In this document: piece after piece, positions 1-8,778 of the stretch
Numbering within the stretch: position 1 is the first letter of the stretch
How the letters are laid out: the number at the start of each line of letters is the position of its first letter
NCBI GenBank assembly: GCA_036399015.1
Contig: DASWNW010000076.1
Coordinates: 1-64,000, forward strand
DNA length: 64,000 bases
Source: QHVT01 sp036399015
GTDB taxonomy: Bacteria > Acidobacteriota > Thermoanaerobaculia > Gp7-AA8
Reading direction: 5' to 3'
The notes under the pieces: generated by a model
What the model was told of the DNA's origin: nothing
The model's input: only the letters and a program-made list of their open reading frames with translations
Database searches by the model: none
Translations under genes and position numbers: made by a program

Positions 1-1033
1 GCTCGCGCTCGGCCAGCCAGTGGTAGAGCCGGGTGATGCCGTCGTCCGAGCCGACCCGCCGGCGCCATCCGGTGGCCTGCTCGAAGGCGCGCGTGTCGGA
101 GACGTAGTAGCGCTGGTCACCCGGCCGCCACGCGCCGAAGCGCACGTCGGGCCGGCGGCCCTGGAGCCGCTCAATCATGTCGAGCAGTTCGAGCAGGCTG
201 ACGACGTTCCCCGGCCCCCCGCCGACGTTGAACGCCCGGCCGGTGATCTGCGGCATGTGCGCCTGGGCGAGGAGGAACGCGTCGACGAGGTCGTCGACGA
301 ACAGCACGTCGCGCACCTGCAACCCGTCGCCGTAGAGCGTGATCGGCTCGCCCTTCATCGCGCGGATGAGGAAGTGGGCGACCCAGCCCTGGTCCTCGGT
401 GCCGAACTGGTGCGGGCCGTAGATGCAGCTCATGCGGAAGACGACGGTCTGGAGGCCGTAGCTGCGTGCGTAGTCGAGGACGTACTGGTCGGCAGTGCCT
501 TTCGAGCAGCCGTACGGGCTGTGAAAGTCGAGCGGCCGCGCCTCGGAGATGCCACGCTTCGCGATCGCGGCGTCGGCGGGGGCGTAGCGGAGGCCATCCT
601 CGCGCAGCGCGACGTCCTCCAGTCCCCCGTAAACCTTGTTGGTCGAGGTGAAGAAGAGCGGCGGCTTGTGGAGGCTGTGGCGGACCGCCTCGAGCACGTT
701 CAGGGTGCCGCGGGCGTTGACCTCGAAGTCGGCGAGAGGGTCGCCGAGGGAGGTCGTGACCGCGACCTGCGCGGCGAGGTGGAAGACGTGCGAGGCGCGG
801 CGGACCGCATCGCGCACGGCGCCGGCGTCGCGGACGTCGGCGATCTTCACGACGACGTTGTCGCCGTGCGTCTCGCGCAGCCACTCCAGGTTGCGCTCCA
901 CGCCGGGGCGGGAGAGGTCGTCGAAGACGCAGACGCGATGTCCAAGGGAGAGGAAACGGTCGGCGAGGTTGGTGCCGACGAAACCGCAACCGCCGGTGAT
1001 CAGGACCCAGTGGTCGTCCGGGACCATCCTCAT
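1..1033 (-). CDS. NAD-dependent sugar-nucleotide epimerase (C-terminus beyond window)
   Basis: An extended short-chain dehydrogenase that epimerises or dehydrates a nucleotide sugar in the cytoplasm. Near the N-terminus it reads VLITGGCGFVGTNLADRF, the Rossmann GxxGxxG NAD motif. An FHLAAQVAV segment, a catalytic TSTNKVYG serine/threonine region and the YGCSKG YxxxK motif follow, all in the usual order. The sequence resembles CDP-paratose/CDP-tyvelose 2-epimerases, but the substrate cannot be fixed. The ATG at 1033 overlaps the stop of the upstream epimerase (ATGA), so the two are co-translated; a second in-frame ATG lies at 1027. About 344 codons are visible and the gene continues past position 1. 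Confidence 0.9.
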   Translation of the reverse strand, partial: MRMVPDDHWVLITGGCGFVGTNLADRFLSLGHRVCVFDDLSRPGVERNLEWLRETHGDNVVVKIADVRDAGAVRDAVRRASHVFHLAAQVAVTTSLGDPLADFEVNARGTLNVLEAVRHSLHKPPLFFTSTNKVYGGLEDVALREDGLRYAPADAAIAKRGISEARPLDFHSPYGCSKGTADQYVLDYARSYGLQTVVFRMSCIYGPHQFGTEDQGWVAHFLIRAMKGEPITLYGDGLQVRDVLFVDDLVDAFLLAQAHMPQITGRAFNVGGGPGNVVSLLELLDMIERLQGRRPDVRFGAWRPGDQRYYVSDTRAFEQATGWRRRVGSDDGITRLYHWLAERE

Positions 1034-2148
1034 ACCGTGAGCCCCCTCGCGTTGAGCTCGGCCGCCGCGTCGGTGACGCGGTCGACGGCGATCTGCCCCT
1101 CCAGCCACTGCGCGAGCTCGATCAACGAGTCCTCGAGCAGCATCTTCGGCTCGTAGCCGAGCATCTCGCGGGTGAGGGTGATGTCGGCGAAGCAGTGGCG
1201 GATGTCGCCGACGCGGTACTTGCCGGTGATCTCCGGCGCGATGTTCCGCCCGAGCACCTCGGCGAGGCGCTGTCCGACTTCGAGGACCGTGTAGTTCCGG
1301 CCGCTGCCGACGTTGAAGCACTGGCCGGCGACGTCGGGCGCCTTCTCCATCGCCTTGATGCAGGCCTGGGCGACGTCGAGCACGTGCACGAAGTCCCGGC
1401 GCTGCAGGCCGTCCTCGTTCACGAGAGGCGCGTGGTTGTTGAGCAGGCGCGAGGCGAAGATCGCCAGGACGCCGGTATAGGGATTCGAGAGCGCCTGGCG
1501 GGTGCCGTAGACGTTGAAGAAACGGAGCGCGACCGTGGGGATGCTGTAGGCGCGCCCAATGAGCAGGCAGAGCCGCTCCTGGTCGAATTTCGAGAGCGCG
1601 TAGACCGACGCGAGCGTCGGCTGCTTGGTCTCGGGGGTGGCGACGGGGGTGAGCACGTTGCCGTTCGCATCGGTCACTTCCCACTGCCGGTTCTTGAGGC
1701 GCTCGAGCGGGCGCTCCTGGCCGGCGGCGACGTTGCCGTCGGCGTCGCGATAAAGGCCCTCGCCGTAGATGCTCATGCTCGAGGCGACCACGAGGCGCTC
1801 GACCGGATTCCTGATCAGTGCCTCGAGGAGCACCGCGGTGCCGCGGTTGTTGACGTCGGTGTAGTTGTCGACCGCGTACATCGACTGGCCGACGCCGACT
1901 TTGGCGGCGAAGTGGAAGACGCTGTCGATGCCGTGGAGCGCTTTCTCGACCGCGGCGGCGTCACGGACGTCGCCGACCAGGAGCTCGACTTCGGGATCGA
2001 GGTAATCGGGACGCTTCGGGTTCTCTCCATGGACCTGCGGGTCGAGATTGTCGAGGACGCGGACCCGGTGGCCTTGCTGCAGAAGCGCATCGGCGAGGTG
2101 GGAGCCGATGAACCCGGCTCCGCCGGTGATCAGCACAGCTCTGCTCAT
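1030..2148 (-). CDS. NAD-dependent epimerase/dehydratase, 372 aa
   Basis: A second extended SDR sugar-nucleotide enzyme. It has the N-terminal GGAGFIGSHLADAL nucleotide-binding loop, HFAAKVGV, VASSMSIYGEG, and the catalytic YALSKFDQE tyrosine/lysine pair. The substrate-domain motif RFFNVYGTRQ and the C-terminal FNVGSGRNYTVLEV stretch match UDP-glucose 4-epimerase-like and dTDP-glucose-type enzymes. Its length is typical. It lies directly upstream of the related enzyme at 1-1033 with a 4-nt overlap, suggesting two successive steps in making a deoxy or epimerised sugar for surface polysaccharide. The exact substrate is not determinable. Confidence 0.92.
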   Translation of the reverse strand: MSRAVLITGGAGFIGSHLADALLQQGHRVRVLDNLDPQVHGENPKRPDYLDPEVELLVGDVRDAAAVEKALHGIDSVFHFAAKVGVGQSMYAVDNYTDVNNRGTAVLLEALIRNPVERLVVASSMSIYGEGLYRDADGNVAAGQERPLERLKNRQWEVTDANGNVLTPVATPETKQPTLASVYALSKFDQERLCLLIGRAYSIPTVALRFFNVYGTRQALSNPYTGVLAIFASRLLNNHAPLVNEDGLQRRDFVHVLDVAQACIKAMEKAPDVAGQCFNVGSGRNYTVLEVGQRLAEVLGRNIAPEITGKYRVGDIRHCFADITLTREMLGYEPKMLLEDSLIELAQWLEGQIAVDRVTDAAAELNARGLTV

Positions 2149-2290
2149 TCAAAAATCTCTTTTCGTGCTCGTAATTGGGGCACCGGATGACGCCGAACCC
2201 GTGGTGTCATCCTTCATGGACGACTCAGCAATTCGCACGCCAGACGAAACCTACCGAGGTCGTCATTTTCACTGCGCGCAAAGTAACTCA

Positions 2291-2307
2291 TTTGCGCCGC
2301 GCGCAAA
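2291..2307. other. Small perfect hairpin in the gap before the epimerase operon
   Basis: A 7-bp perfect inverted repeat (TTTGCGC, loop CGC, GCGCAAA) lies in the 174-nt gap between the caspase-like gene and the epimerase start at 2148. It begins just after the stop at 2323 on the minus strand. No T-run follows, so it is at best a weak terminator or an operator for the downstream operon. Nothing else recognisable lies in 2149-2322. Confidence 0.35.
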
Positions 2308-2322
2308 AGAGACTGATGAGAG

Positions 2323-3225
2323 TCAACGCGCGGCGGCGCTGGCGGTCTGCGTTCCGCGGCGGGCGGCGAGGCCGTCGAGATGGGCCACGAAGGAGCGGAA
2401 GATCCGCTCGCTGGTCTCGGGGGAGGTCTGCTCCTTCGACAGCTCCTCGACGTGGGCGCCGGTGCGGAGCTGGAGCGCCGGGTCGCGGAGGAGCATCTGG
2501 ATCAGCATCTCGGAGACGGCAAACTGCTTCGGCAGCTCGAGATTGCGTTTCTTCGCCGCGGCGGCGAGCGCCTCGCGCGTCGCCGGGGCGAGCTCGCTGA
2601 GGGAGCCGACGAGCGTCGTCTCGATGTGGCTGGTGGCGGGGGTGATGACGGTGCTGTTGGTGCGCTTCGGGTCGAAGTCGTCGGTGGCGTCGATGATGCC
2701 GCGGTTGGCGGGGAGGAAGAGCTTGTCGCCGTTCTTCGGGTCGAGCTTGCGGTAGATCTCGGGGCGGAGCAGACGGCCGGAGTTGCAGGCGCTGAGGATG
2801 ATGTAGCGGACGCCGACCGGCTCGAGCATCTCCTGCAGCGCGGCGACGGAGATGTAGGAGCGGTCGTCTTCGGCTTTCTTGCCGGTCTGGACCTTGAGGC
2901 CGTTGCCGTTGGTGCCGTGGGTCTCGAGGACGAGGGTGCGGATGCGGCGGCCGGGGTGGTTGATGTTGTAGGCGTGGATGTCGGAGAGGACCTGCAGCCA
3001 GTCTGCGCTCTCGAAGCAGGCGAAGCCGAGGGCCTCGAAGAAGCGGCAGTTGTCCTTGACGCTGAGGTCGGGGGTGAAGACGACCCCGATGCCGGTGCCG
3101 AGATCCTCGAGCCCCGCCACGCCCGCCGCCGGCCATGCCTTGGCGAGGAGGACGCTCGTATCGTCGGCTGCATGCGACTGCAGCGCGAGGAAGAGGAGGA
3201 GGGCGAGGATGGGGGTGCGTTTCAT
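2323..3225 (-). CDS. Secreted caspase-like (clan CD) protein, 300 aa
   Basis: The protein opens with a signal peptide (MKRTPILALLLFLALQSHAA, cut near residue 20). A compact domain follows with a His-Gly motif (LETHG, H103) and a Cys motif (LSACNSG, C147). This pair and spacing are the catalytic dyad pattern of caspase-fold (C14/CHAT) peptidases. No second domain is evident. The ATG at 3225 was chosen over an upstream one at 3300 because the extra 25 residues come from a word-repeat palindrome and would mask the signal peptide. Export and a lone caspase fold suggest a secreted peptidase, but no substrate is visible. It could also be a catalytically idle relative. Confidence 0.7.
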   Translation of the reverse strand: MKRTPILALLLFLALQSHAADDTSVLLAKAWPAAGVAGLEDLGTGIGVVFTPDLSVKDNCRFFEALGFACFESADWLQVLSDIHAYNINHPGRRIRTLVLETHGTNGNGLKVQTGKKAEDDRSYISVAALQEMLEPVGVRYIILSACNSGRLLRPEIYRKLDPKNGDKLFLPANRGIIDATDDFDPKRTNSTVITPATSHIETTLVGSLSELAPATREALAAAAKKRNLELPKQFAVSEMLIQMLLRDPALQLRTGAHVEELSKEQTSPETSERIFRSFVAHLDGLAARRGTQTASAAAR

Positions 3226-3235
3226 GGAACGGTTG

Positions 3236-3306
3236 GGTGTTGCGCGTTGCGAGTTGCCCGAGCTGTGTTGCCCAGGCGGAAAGGCCCGGGCAACACGCAA
3301 CTCGCT
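3236..3306. repeat. Word-repeat palindrome (GTTGC type) upstream of the caspase-like gene
   Basis: Nested inverted repeats: GCGAGTTGC (3249-3257) pairs with GCAACTCGC (3297-3305), and GTGTTGCCC (3265-3273) with GGGCAACAC (3288-3296). The arms are built from degenerate GTTGC words. It fills the gap between the lipoprotein gene stop (3319) and the caspase-like start, so it would form a hairpin in that leader. Confidence 0.75.
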
Positions 3307-3318
3307 ACCTGAGAACCA

Positions 3319-4221
3319 CTAGTCCTTTCTCATCCGCGTGCGGGTGGTCGTGGTGGTGGTGTCGTCGTCCTCGTCGGCGTTCGCCGAGCCGCTGGTCATC
3401 GTGCCCGTCGTGTTGCCGGTGTTGTTGTTGTTCGTGTTGTTGTTGTTCGTGTTGAGGTTCGAGCGGGTGCCGCTGGTGGTCGTGGTGGTGGTCGTGGCGC
3501 GGGTGTTGTTCCGGCCGCTCGTGGTGGTCGTGTTGTTGTTGTTGTTCGTGGTGCCGGAGGTCATCGTGCCGCTGGTGGCGGTGCCGGTGGTCCCCTGCGT
3601 GTTCCAGGTGGTGTCGTTGGTGTTGGCGGTCGTGTTGCCGGAGACGGTGCCGGAGCCGGCGATCGTGGCGGTGTTGTCGGTCATGCCGGTCGTGCCGGTG
3701 CCGCTCGTGCCGCTGACGCTGGTCGTGCCGGTCAGGTTGTTGCCGTGACCCGCGTGCGTGCCGGTCGTGCCGGACATCGTGCCGGTGGTGTTGCCGGTGG
3801 TGCCGGACGTGTTGTTCCAGTTGTTCGAGGTGTTGCCGGCGGTGCCGGTCGTGTTGGTCGTGCCGGACATTGTTCCGGTCGTGTTGCCAGTCGTGTTGCC
3901 GGTCGCGGTCGCGCCCGACGTCGTATGGCCGGTGTGGCCCGTGGTGCCGGACGTCGTGTGTCCCGTGTGGCCCGTGGTCCCCGACGTCGTGCCGGAGGTG
4001 TTGGCGGTCGTGCCGCTGGTGTTGTGGTTGTCGTGGGTGTTGGTGGTGCCGGAGGCCTGCGTCGTCGACTGGCCGCTCGCGCTGGTGTTCTCGTCCATCG
4101 TGTCGTTCGCCGACACACCGCTGGTCATCGAAGCGTCGTCAGCCGTGGTGTTGCCGGTGGATGCACATGCACCCAGCACCAGGCAGAAAACTGAGAGGGC
4201 GATCAAGGGCGTTTTCTTCAT
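3319..4221 (-). CDS. Thr/Asn/Gly/Ser-rich low-complexity lipoprotein, 300 aa
   Basis: Starts MKKTPLIALSVFCLVLGACAS, a lipoprotein signal peptide with lipobox LGAC, so it should be lipidated by Lgt (a copy is at 34255). The rest is almost entirely Thr, Asn, Gly and Ser in short repeats such as TSGTTGHTGHT, TGNTTGTMSGTT and NNNNTTTT, with an acidic DEDDD patch and a charged tail RTRMRKD. No globular domain is visible. The ATG at 4221 has a good AGGAGG site just upstream; a longer in-frame extension would bury the lipobox. Probably a flexible surface lipoprotein; the function is unknown. The repeats are likely to vary in copy number. Confidence 0.75.
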   Translation of the reverse strand: MKKTPLIALSVFCLVLGACASTGNTTADDASMTSGVSANDTMDENTSASGQSTTQASGTTNTHDNHNTSGTTANTSGTTSGTTGHTGHTTSGTTGHTGHTTSGATATGNTTGNTTGTMSGTTNTTGTAGNTSNNWNNTSGTTGNTTGTMSGTTGTHAGHGNNLTGTTSVSGTSGTGTTGMTDNTATIAGSGTVSGNTTANTNDTTWNTQGTTGTATSGTMTSGTTNNNNNTTTTSGRNNTRATTTTTTTSGTRSNLNTNNNNTNNNNTGNTTGTMTSGSANADEDDDTTTTTTRTRMRKD

Positions 4222-4315
4222 ATGAGCTTTTCTCCTCCTGTTATTCGTCAGGGTCCTGTTACAAAAAGCGAACCCACTTTCCTCGCTGAGCACGGCATTT
4301 GAAGGGTTGCACCAC

Positions 4316-4720
4316 ATGAAAAGTTTGTTTGGCCGTTTTGCACCTCAGCTATACGCCGTGCTTCGTATCGTGGCCGGGTTGATGTTCGCCATGCACGGGA
4401 CGCAGAAGCTCTTCGGCTGGCCCGGCGGCACGGAGCCGGCCGGCGATCTGCTCTTCCAATTCGCCGGCGTGGTCGAGCTGGTGACCGGGCTCCTCATCGC
4501 CATCGGTCTCTTCACCGGCTTCGCCGCCTTCCTCGCCTCGGGGCAGATGGCGGTCGCGTACTTCTGGAAGCATGCCCCGAACGGCTTCTGGCCGGTCCTC
4601 AATCAGGGAGAGCTGGCGGCGCTCTACGCGGTCCTCTTCCTCTTCATGGCGGCGCATGGCAGCGGGATCTGGAGCGTGGACGCCTCCCGCCGCGGTGGCG
4701 CTACCACGGACCCTCGCTGA
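4316..4720 (+). CDS. DoxX family membrane protein, 134 aa
   Basis: A small integral membrane protein with four predicted helices. It has the DoxX signature LRIVAGLMFAMHGTQKLFGW near residues 15-35, then GVVELVTGLLIAIGLFTGFAAF and a C-terminal ALYAVLFLFMAAHG helix. DoxX/DoxD-like proteins are linked to thiosulfate:quinone oxidoreduction and redox stress, but most members are uncharacterised. The ATG at 4316 was preferred over the one at 4307 because the paralogue downstream aligns from that point. The stop overlaps the start of the second DoxX gene by one base, so the two form an operon and are tandem paralogues. Confidence 0.88.
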   Translation: MKSLFGRFAPQLYAVLRIVAGLMFAMHGTQKLFGWPGGTEPAGDLLFQFAGVVELVTGLLIAIGLFTGFAAFLASGQMAVAYFWKHAPNGFWPVLNQGELAALYAVLFLFMAAHGSGIWSVDASRRGGATTDPR

Positions 4721-5114
4721 TGGAGCGCTTCCTGGGGCGCTACGAGCCGTTCCTCTACGCCGCGTGCGCGTCGTCGCCGGCCTCATGTTCCTGCTGCACG
4801 GCACGCGGAAGCTCTGGGGCTGGCCGGGCGACCGTCCGCCGTCGACCGAGACGCTGTCGATCGTCGGCGGGTGGATCGAGGTGGTGGGCGGGCTCCTCAT
4901 CGCCAGCGGCTTCCTCGCCGGCATCGCCGCCTTCATCTGCAGCGGGACGATGGCCTACGCCTACTGGTTCCGCCATTTCGGCGAGGGCGACGTCGACGCG
5001 TTCTGGCCGATCGTGAACCGCGGGGAGCTGGCGGTGCTCTACTGCTTCCTCTGGCTGTACGTCGCAAGCCGCGGCGGCTTCACCCGCGCACGCGATACCA
5101 CGCGGCGATCGTGA
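4720..5114 (+). pseudogene. Second DoxX family gene, interrupted by a single frameshift
   Basis: The start (MERFLGRYEPFLYAA) is in one frame and the rest (VRVVAGLMFLLHGTRKLWGW onward, to the stop at 5114) is in another. Aligned with the intact DoxX upstream, the join falls near 4760-4766 at GCCGCGTGCGCG. Adding one base there restores 132 codons with all four helices intact. The rest of the reading frame is clean, so this is either a very recent deletion or a sequencing or assembly error. The 3' end overlaps the convergent oxygenase gene by 35 nt. Confidence 0.8.
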
Positions 5115-5619
5115 AGCGCTCGCCGCGCGTCAGCGGCGTGACCTCGTGCGTCGTCTCCGCGCGGAACGCGATCAGCGTCCCCGCCTCCACACGCGCCGTC
5201 TCCGGCTCCGCGTCGCGCCAGTGGAACACGAGCGCGCCCCCGTCGTAGGCGGCCGGATCGCTGAGGAAGATCACCAGCGAGATCTTGCGCAGGAGGGTGA
5301 AGTCGCGGATGAGCGGCGTGTTCCCGTCCTGATGCGCGACGAAGAAATCGCCCGCCTCGTAGCGGAGGAACTGCGGCTCCTCGCATTCGTCCACGGCGAT
5401 GCCAAAGTGGGCGGCAATGGCGTCCTTCTCTTCCATGAGGCGCCCGACGATCGCGTCGCGCGTCGCCTGCGGGACGACGAGCTTCTTCGTGCGGCGCACA
5501 TTCGACTCCACCGCCGCCCTGCCGCCGTACACCGTCGCCGCGGCCGCGGGGGCATCGCGAACCTGGTCGAGGACGGCGGCGGCGTCGACGAAGTGGGGGA
5601 GGGTGAGCAGGCGGGACAT
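5080..5619 (-). CDS. Fe(II)/2-oxoglutarate-dependent prolyl-4-hydroxylase-like oxygenase, 179 aa
   Basis: A single-domain dioxygenase with the iron-binding triad HxD...H visible as H96-Q-D98 and H159, and an arginine nine residues after the last histidine (R168, in ERFTIAAWY) placed to bind 2-oxoglutarate. The core FLRYEAGDFFVAHQDGN and LIAFRAETTHEV segments match the P4Hc/PKHD group. The substrate is unknown; relatives hydroxylate proline or other side chains. The start at 5619 follows a word-repeat palindrome; longer in-frame extensions are repeat-derived. The gene is convergent with the DoxX pair. Confidence 0.85.
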   Translation of the reverse strand: MSRLLTLPHFVDAAAVLDQVRDAPAAAATVYGGRAAVESNVRRTKKLVVPQATRDAIVGRLMEEKDAIAAHFGIAVDECEEPQFLRYEAGDFFVAHQDGNTPLIRDFTLLRKISLVIFLSDPAAYDGGALVFHWRDAEPETARVEAGTLIAFRAETTHEVTPLTRGERFTIAAWYRVRG

Positions 5620-5620
5620 C

Positions 5621-5737
5621 AGTTGCCCGTTACCAGTTGCCGGTTGCCGGTTGCCGGTTGCCGAGGCGATTCTCCTGTTGCGCGAAGGCCGCTGGCAACC
5701 GGCAACGGGCAACAGGCAACGGGCAGGCAACGCCTCA
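5621..5737. repeat. Word-repeat palindrome (GTTGCCG word) between ruvA and the oxygenase
   Basis: The left arm contains at least four near-tandem GTTGCCG words; the right arm carries their reverse complements (GGCAACC, GGGCAAC, GGCAAC). The arms are separated by about 40 nt of ordinary sequence and would form a long imperfect stem. It occupies the whole gap downstream of ruvA. Confidence 0.85.
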
Positions 5738-6328
5738 TCACTTAGTGAGCTGCCGCAGCGAGCGCTTGAGCAGCGCCGAGAACTCCGCCTCGCCGCCGAG
5801 CTCCTGCCGCGCCTTCTCCAGCGCCAGTTCGGCGTCCTTGGCGCGGTAGCCGAGGTTGACGAGGGCGGAGTGGACGTCATCATCGACGGAGAGGCGGGTG
5901 GGGGTGGCGGGGGTGGCGGAGGCGGCCGGCATGGCCAGCTTGTCGCGGAGCTCGAGGCAGATGCGCTCGGCCGTCTTCTTGCCGACGCCGGGGATCGACT
6001 GGATCTTGCGCACGTCGTTCCGCGCGGTGGCATCGGCGAGGTCGGCGGCGTCAATCCCGGAGAGGATCTTCTGCGCCAGCGTCGGCCCGATCCCGGAGAT
6101 CGAGATCAGCCTCTCGAACGCGTACTTTTCCTCGGTGGTCGCAAAGCCGTACAGCGACAGCGCGTCCTCGCGCACGTGCGTGTAGATCTCCATCGCCACG
6201 TCGCTCTTCCCCTCCAGCTTGTAGTAGGTGGAGAGGGAGATGTGCACCTCGTACCCGACGCCGGTGGTGAGGACGAGCGCGCGGGTGGCGTCGAGCTGGC
6301 GCAGCTTGCCTTCGAGATAGGCGATCAT
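5738..6328 (-). CDS. ruvA: Holliday junction branch-migration protein RuvA, 196 aa
   Basis: Forms the tetrameric DNA-junction platform that loads RuvB motors during recombination and fork repair. It begins MIAYLEGKL, the typical RuvA OB-fold start, with TGVGYEVHI next. Two helix-hairpin-helix motifs follow (ISGIGPTLAQKIL and IPGVGKKTAERI). The C-terminal domain III (DVHSALVNLGYRAKDAELAL) that contacts RuvB is present. The length is normal. No ruvB or ruvC is adjacent; cysS lies upstream on the same strand, separated by an AT-rich palindrome. Confidence 0.97.
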   Translation of the reverse strand: MIAYLEGKLRQLDATRALVLTTGVGYEVHISLSTYYKLEGKSDVAMEIYTHVREDALSLYGFATTEEKYAFERLISISGIGPTLAQKILSGIDAADLADATARNDVRKIQSIPGVGKKTAERICLELRDKLAMPAASATPATPTRLSVDDDVHSALVNLGYRAKDAELALEKARQELGGEAEFSALLKRSLRQLTK

Positions 6329-6340
6329 TGGCCCCTCGGG

Positions 6341-6452
6341 GCAAATTGAAAATTGAAAATTGAAAATTGAAAGATCGGACTCGTGCGGTGCGCGGTGGTC
6401 TTGGCTCTCACGTTCATCTCTTTCAATTTTCCATTTTCAATTTTCAATTCCG
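6341..6452. repeat. AT-rich word-repeat palindrome (AAAATTG word)
   Basis: About four near-tandem AAAATTG words at 6347-6370 are mirrored by CAATTTT words at 6422-6450, around a GC-rich spacer of about 50 nt. Its A/T richness is striking against the surrounding genome. It lies between the cysS stop and the ruvA start. Confidence 0.85.
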
Positions 6453-6454
6453 AC

Positions 6455-7864
<1,410 letters not shown>

Positions 7865-7894
7865 GCGGCGTGGAGTATAACTTTCGGCCAGCTC

Positions 7895-8671
7895 ATGCTC
7901 ACACGCGACGCCTTCGCCTCCCGCTTCTCCCGCCGCGCCCTTTTCGGGATGATCCACCTGCACGCGCTGCCGGGGGCGCCGCTCTACCGCTCGCTCGACG
8001 AGGTGCTGGAGGCGGCGCTGGCGGACGCGCGGGCGATCCGCGACGGCGGCTGCGACGGCTTCGCGATCGAGAACTTCGGCGACCGGCCGTTCACCCGAGG
8101 GCGCGTGGAGGCGGAGACCGTGGCAGCGATGACGCGCATCATCGCCGAGGTGACGCGGGAGGTGAAGCTGCCCTTCGGCGTGAACGTGCTGCGCAACGAC
8201 GCGCTGTCGGCGCTGGCGATCGCCGCCGCGACCGGCGCCGCATTCATCCGCGTCAACGTGCACACCGGCGCCGCGGTGACCGACCAGGGCATCGTCGAGG
8301 GAGACGCCTACGCTACGCTGCGCAGGCGGGCTACGCTCGCGCCCGACGTGCTGCTCTTCGCCGACTACCTCGTCAAGCACGCCACGCCGATGGGGGAGAC
8401 GTCGGCAAAGGACCTGCGCGAGCGCGGCCTCGCCGACGCCATCATCATCACCGGCAGCGAGACCGGCGCCGCCGCCGATCCCGCGCGCCTGCACGCGCTA
8501 CGCGACCTCGACGCGCCGCTGCTCCTCGGCAGCGGGCTCACCGCGGACAACGCCGCGACGTTTTCTGGCGCTGACGGGGCGATCGTTGGAACGTCGCTGA
8601 AGACGAACGGCGTCGTCGACGCGAAGCGGGTGGAGGCGGTGGTGCGCGCCTTTAAAAGGATTGAGGATTGA
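7895..8671 (+). CDS. BtpA/SgcQ family TIM-barrel protein, 258 aa
   Basis: A predicted (beta/alpha)8 barrel of the BtpA family. Family landmarks are FGMIHLHALPGAP near the start, GFAIENFGDRPF, LPFGVNVLRNDALSAL, FIRVNVHTGA and the phosphate-binding end GADGAIVGTSLK. BtpA in cyanobacteria supports photosystem I accumulation, and SgcQ sits in a sugar operon; most relatives have no proven reaction. The last residues (KRIED) are encoded by the GATTGAG word repeat that starts the following palindrome, so the natural stop may have been displaced. The gene stands alone. Confidence 0.85.
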   Translation: MLTRDAFASRFSRRALFGMIHLHALPGAPLYRSLDEVLEAALADARAIRDGGCDGFAIENFGDRPFTRGRVEAETVAAMTRIIAEVTREVKLPFGVNVLRNDALSALAIAAATGAAFIRVNVHTGAAVTDQGIVEGDAYATLRRRATLAPDVLLFADYLVKHATPMGETSAKDLRERGLADAIIITGSETGAAADPARLHALRDLDAPLLLGSGLTADNAATFSGADGAIVGTSLKTNGVVDAKRVEAVVRAFKRIED

Positions 8672-8757
8672 GGGATTGAGGATTGAGGATGAGACGGGGA
8701 TTAAGGATTGAGGCGGCCTTGCTGCGGAGCTCATCCTCAATCCTCAATCCTCAATCC
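8656..8757. repeat. Word-repeat palindrome (GATTGAG word) after the BtpA-like gene
   Basis: Near-tandem GATTGAG words (8660-8692 and again near 8705) face CTCAATC words at 8733-8756. The element overlaps the 3' end of the BtpA-like gene and sits in the convergent gap before the selenoprotein gene stop at 8779. Confidence 0.85.
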
Positions 8758-8778
8758 GCGCAGCGCCCGCGCAGCGGC

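Noticed and set aside
7865..8494. Upstream extension of cysS by about 210 codons
   Set aside because: It is antisense to the BtpA-like gene and has no synthetase similarity; the normal start is at 7864.
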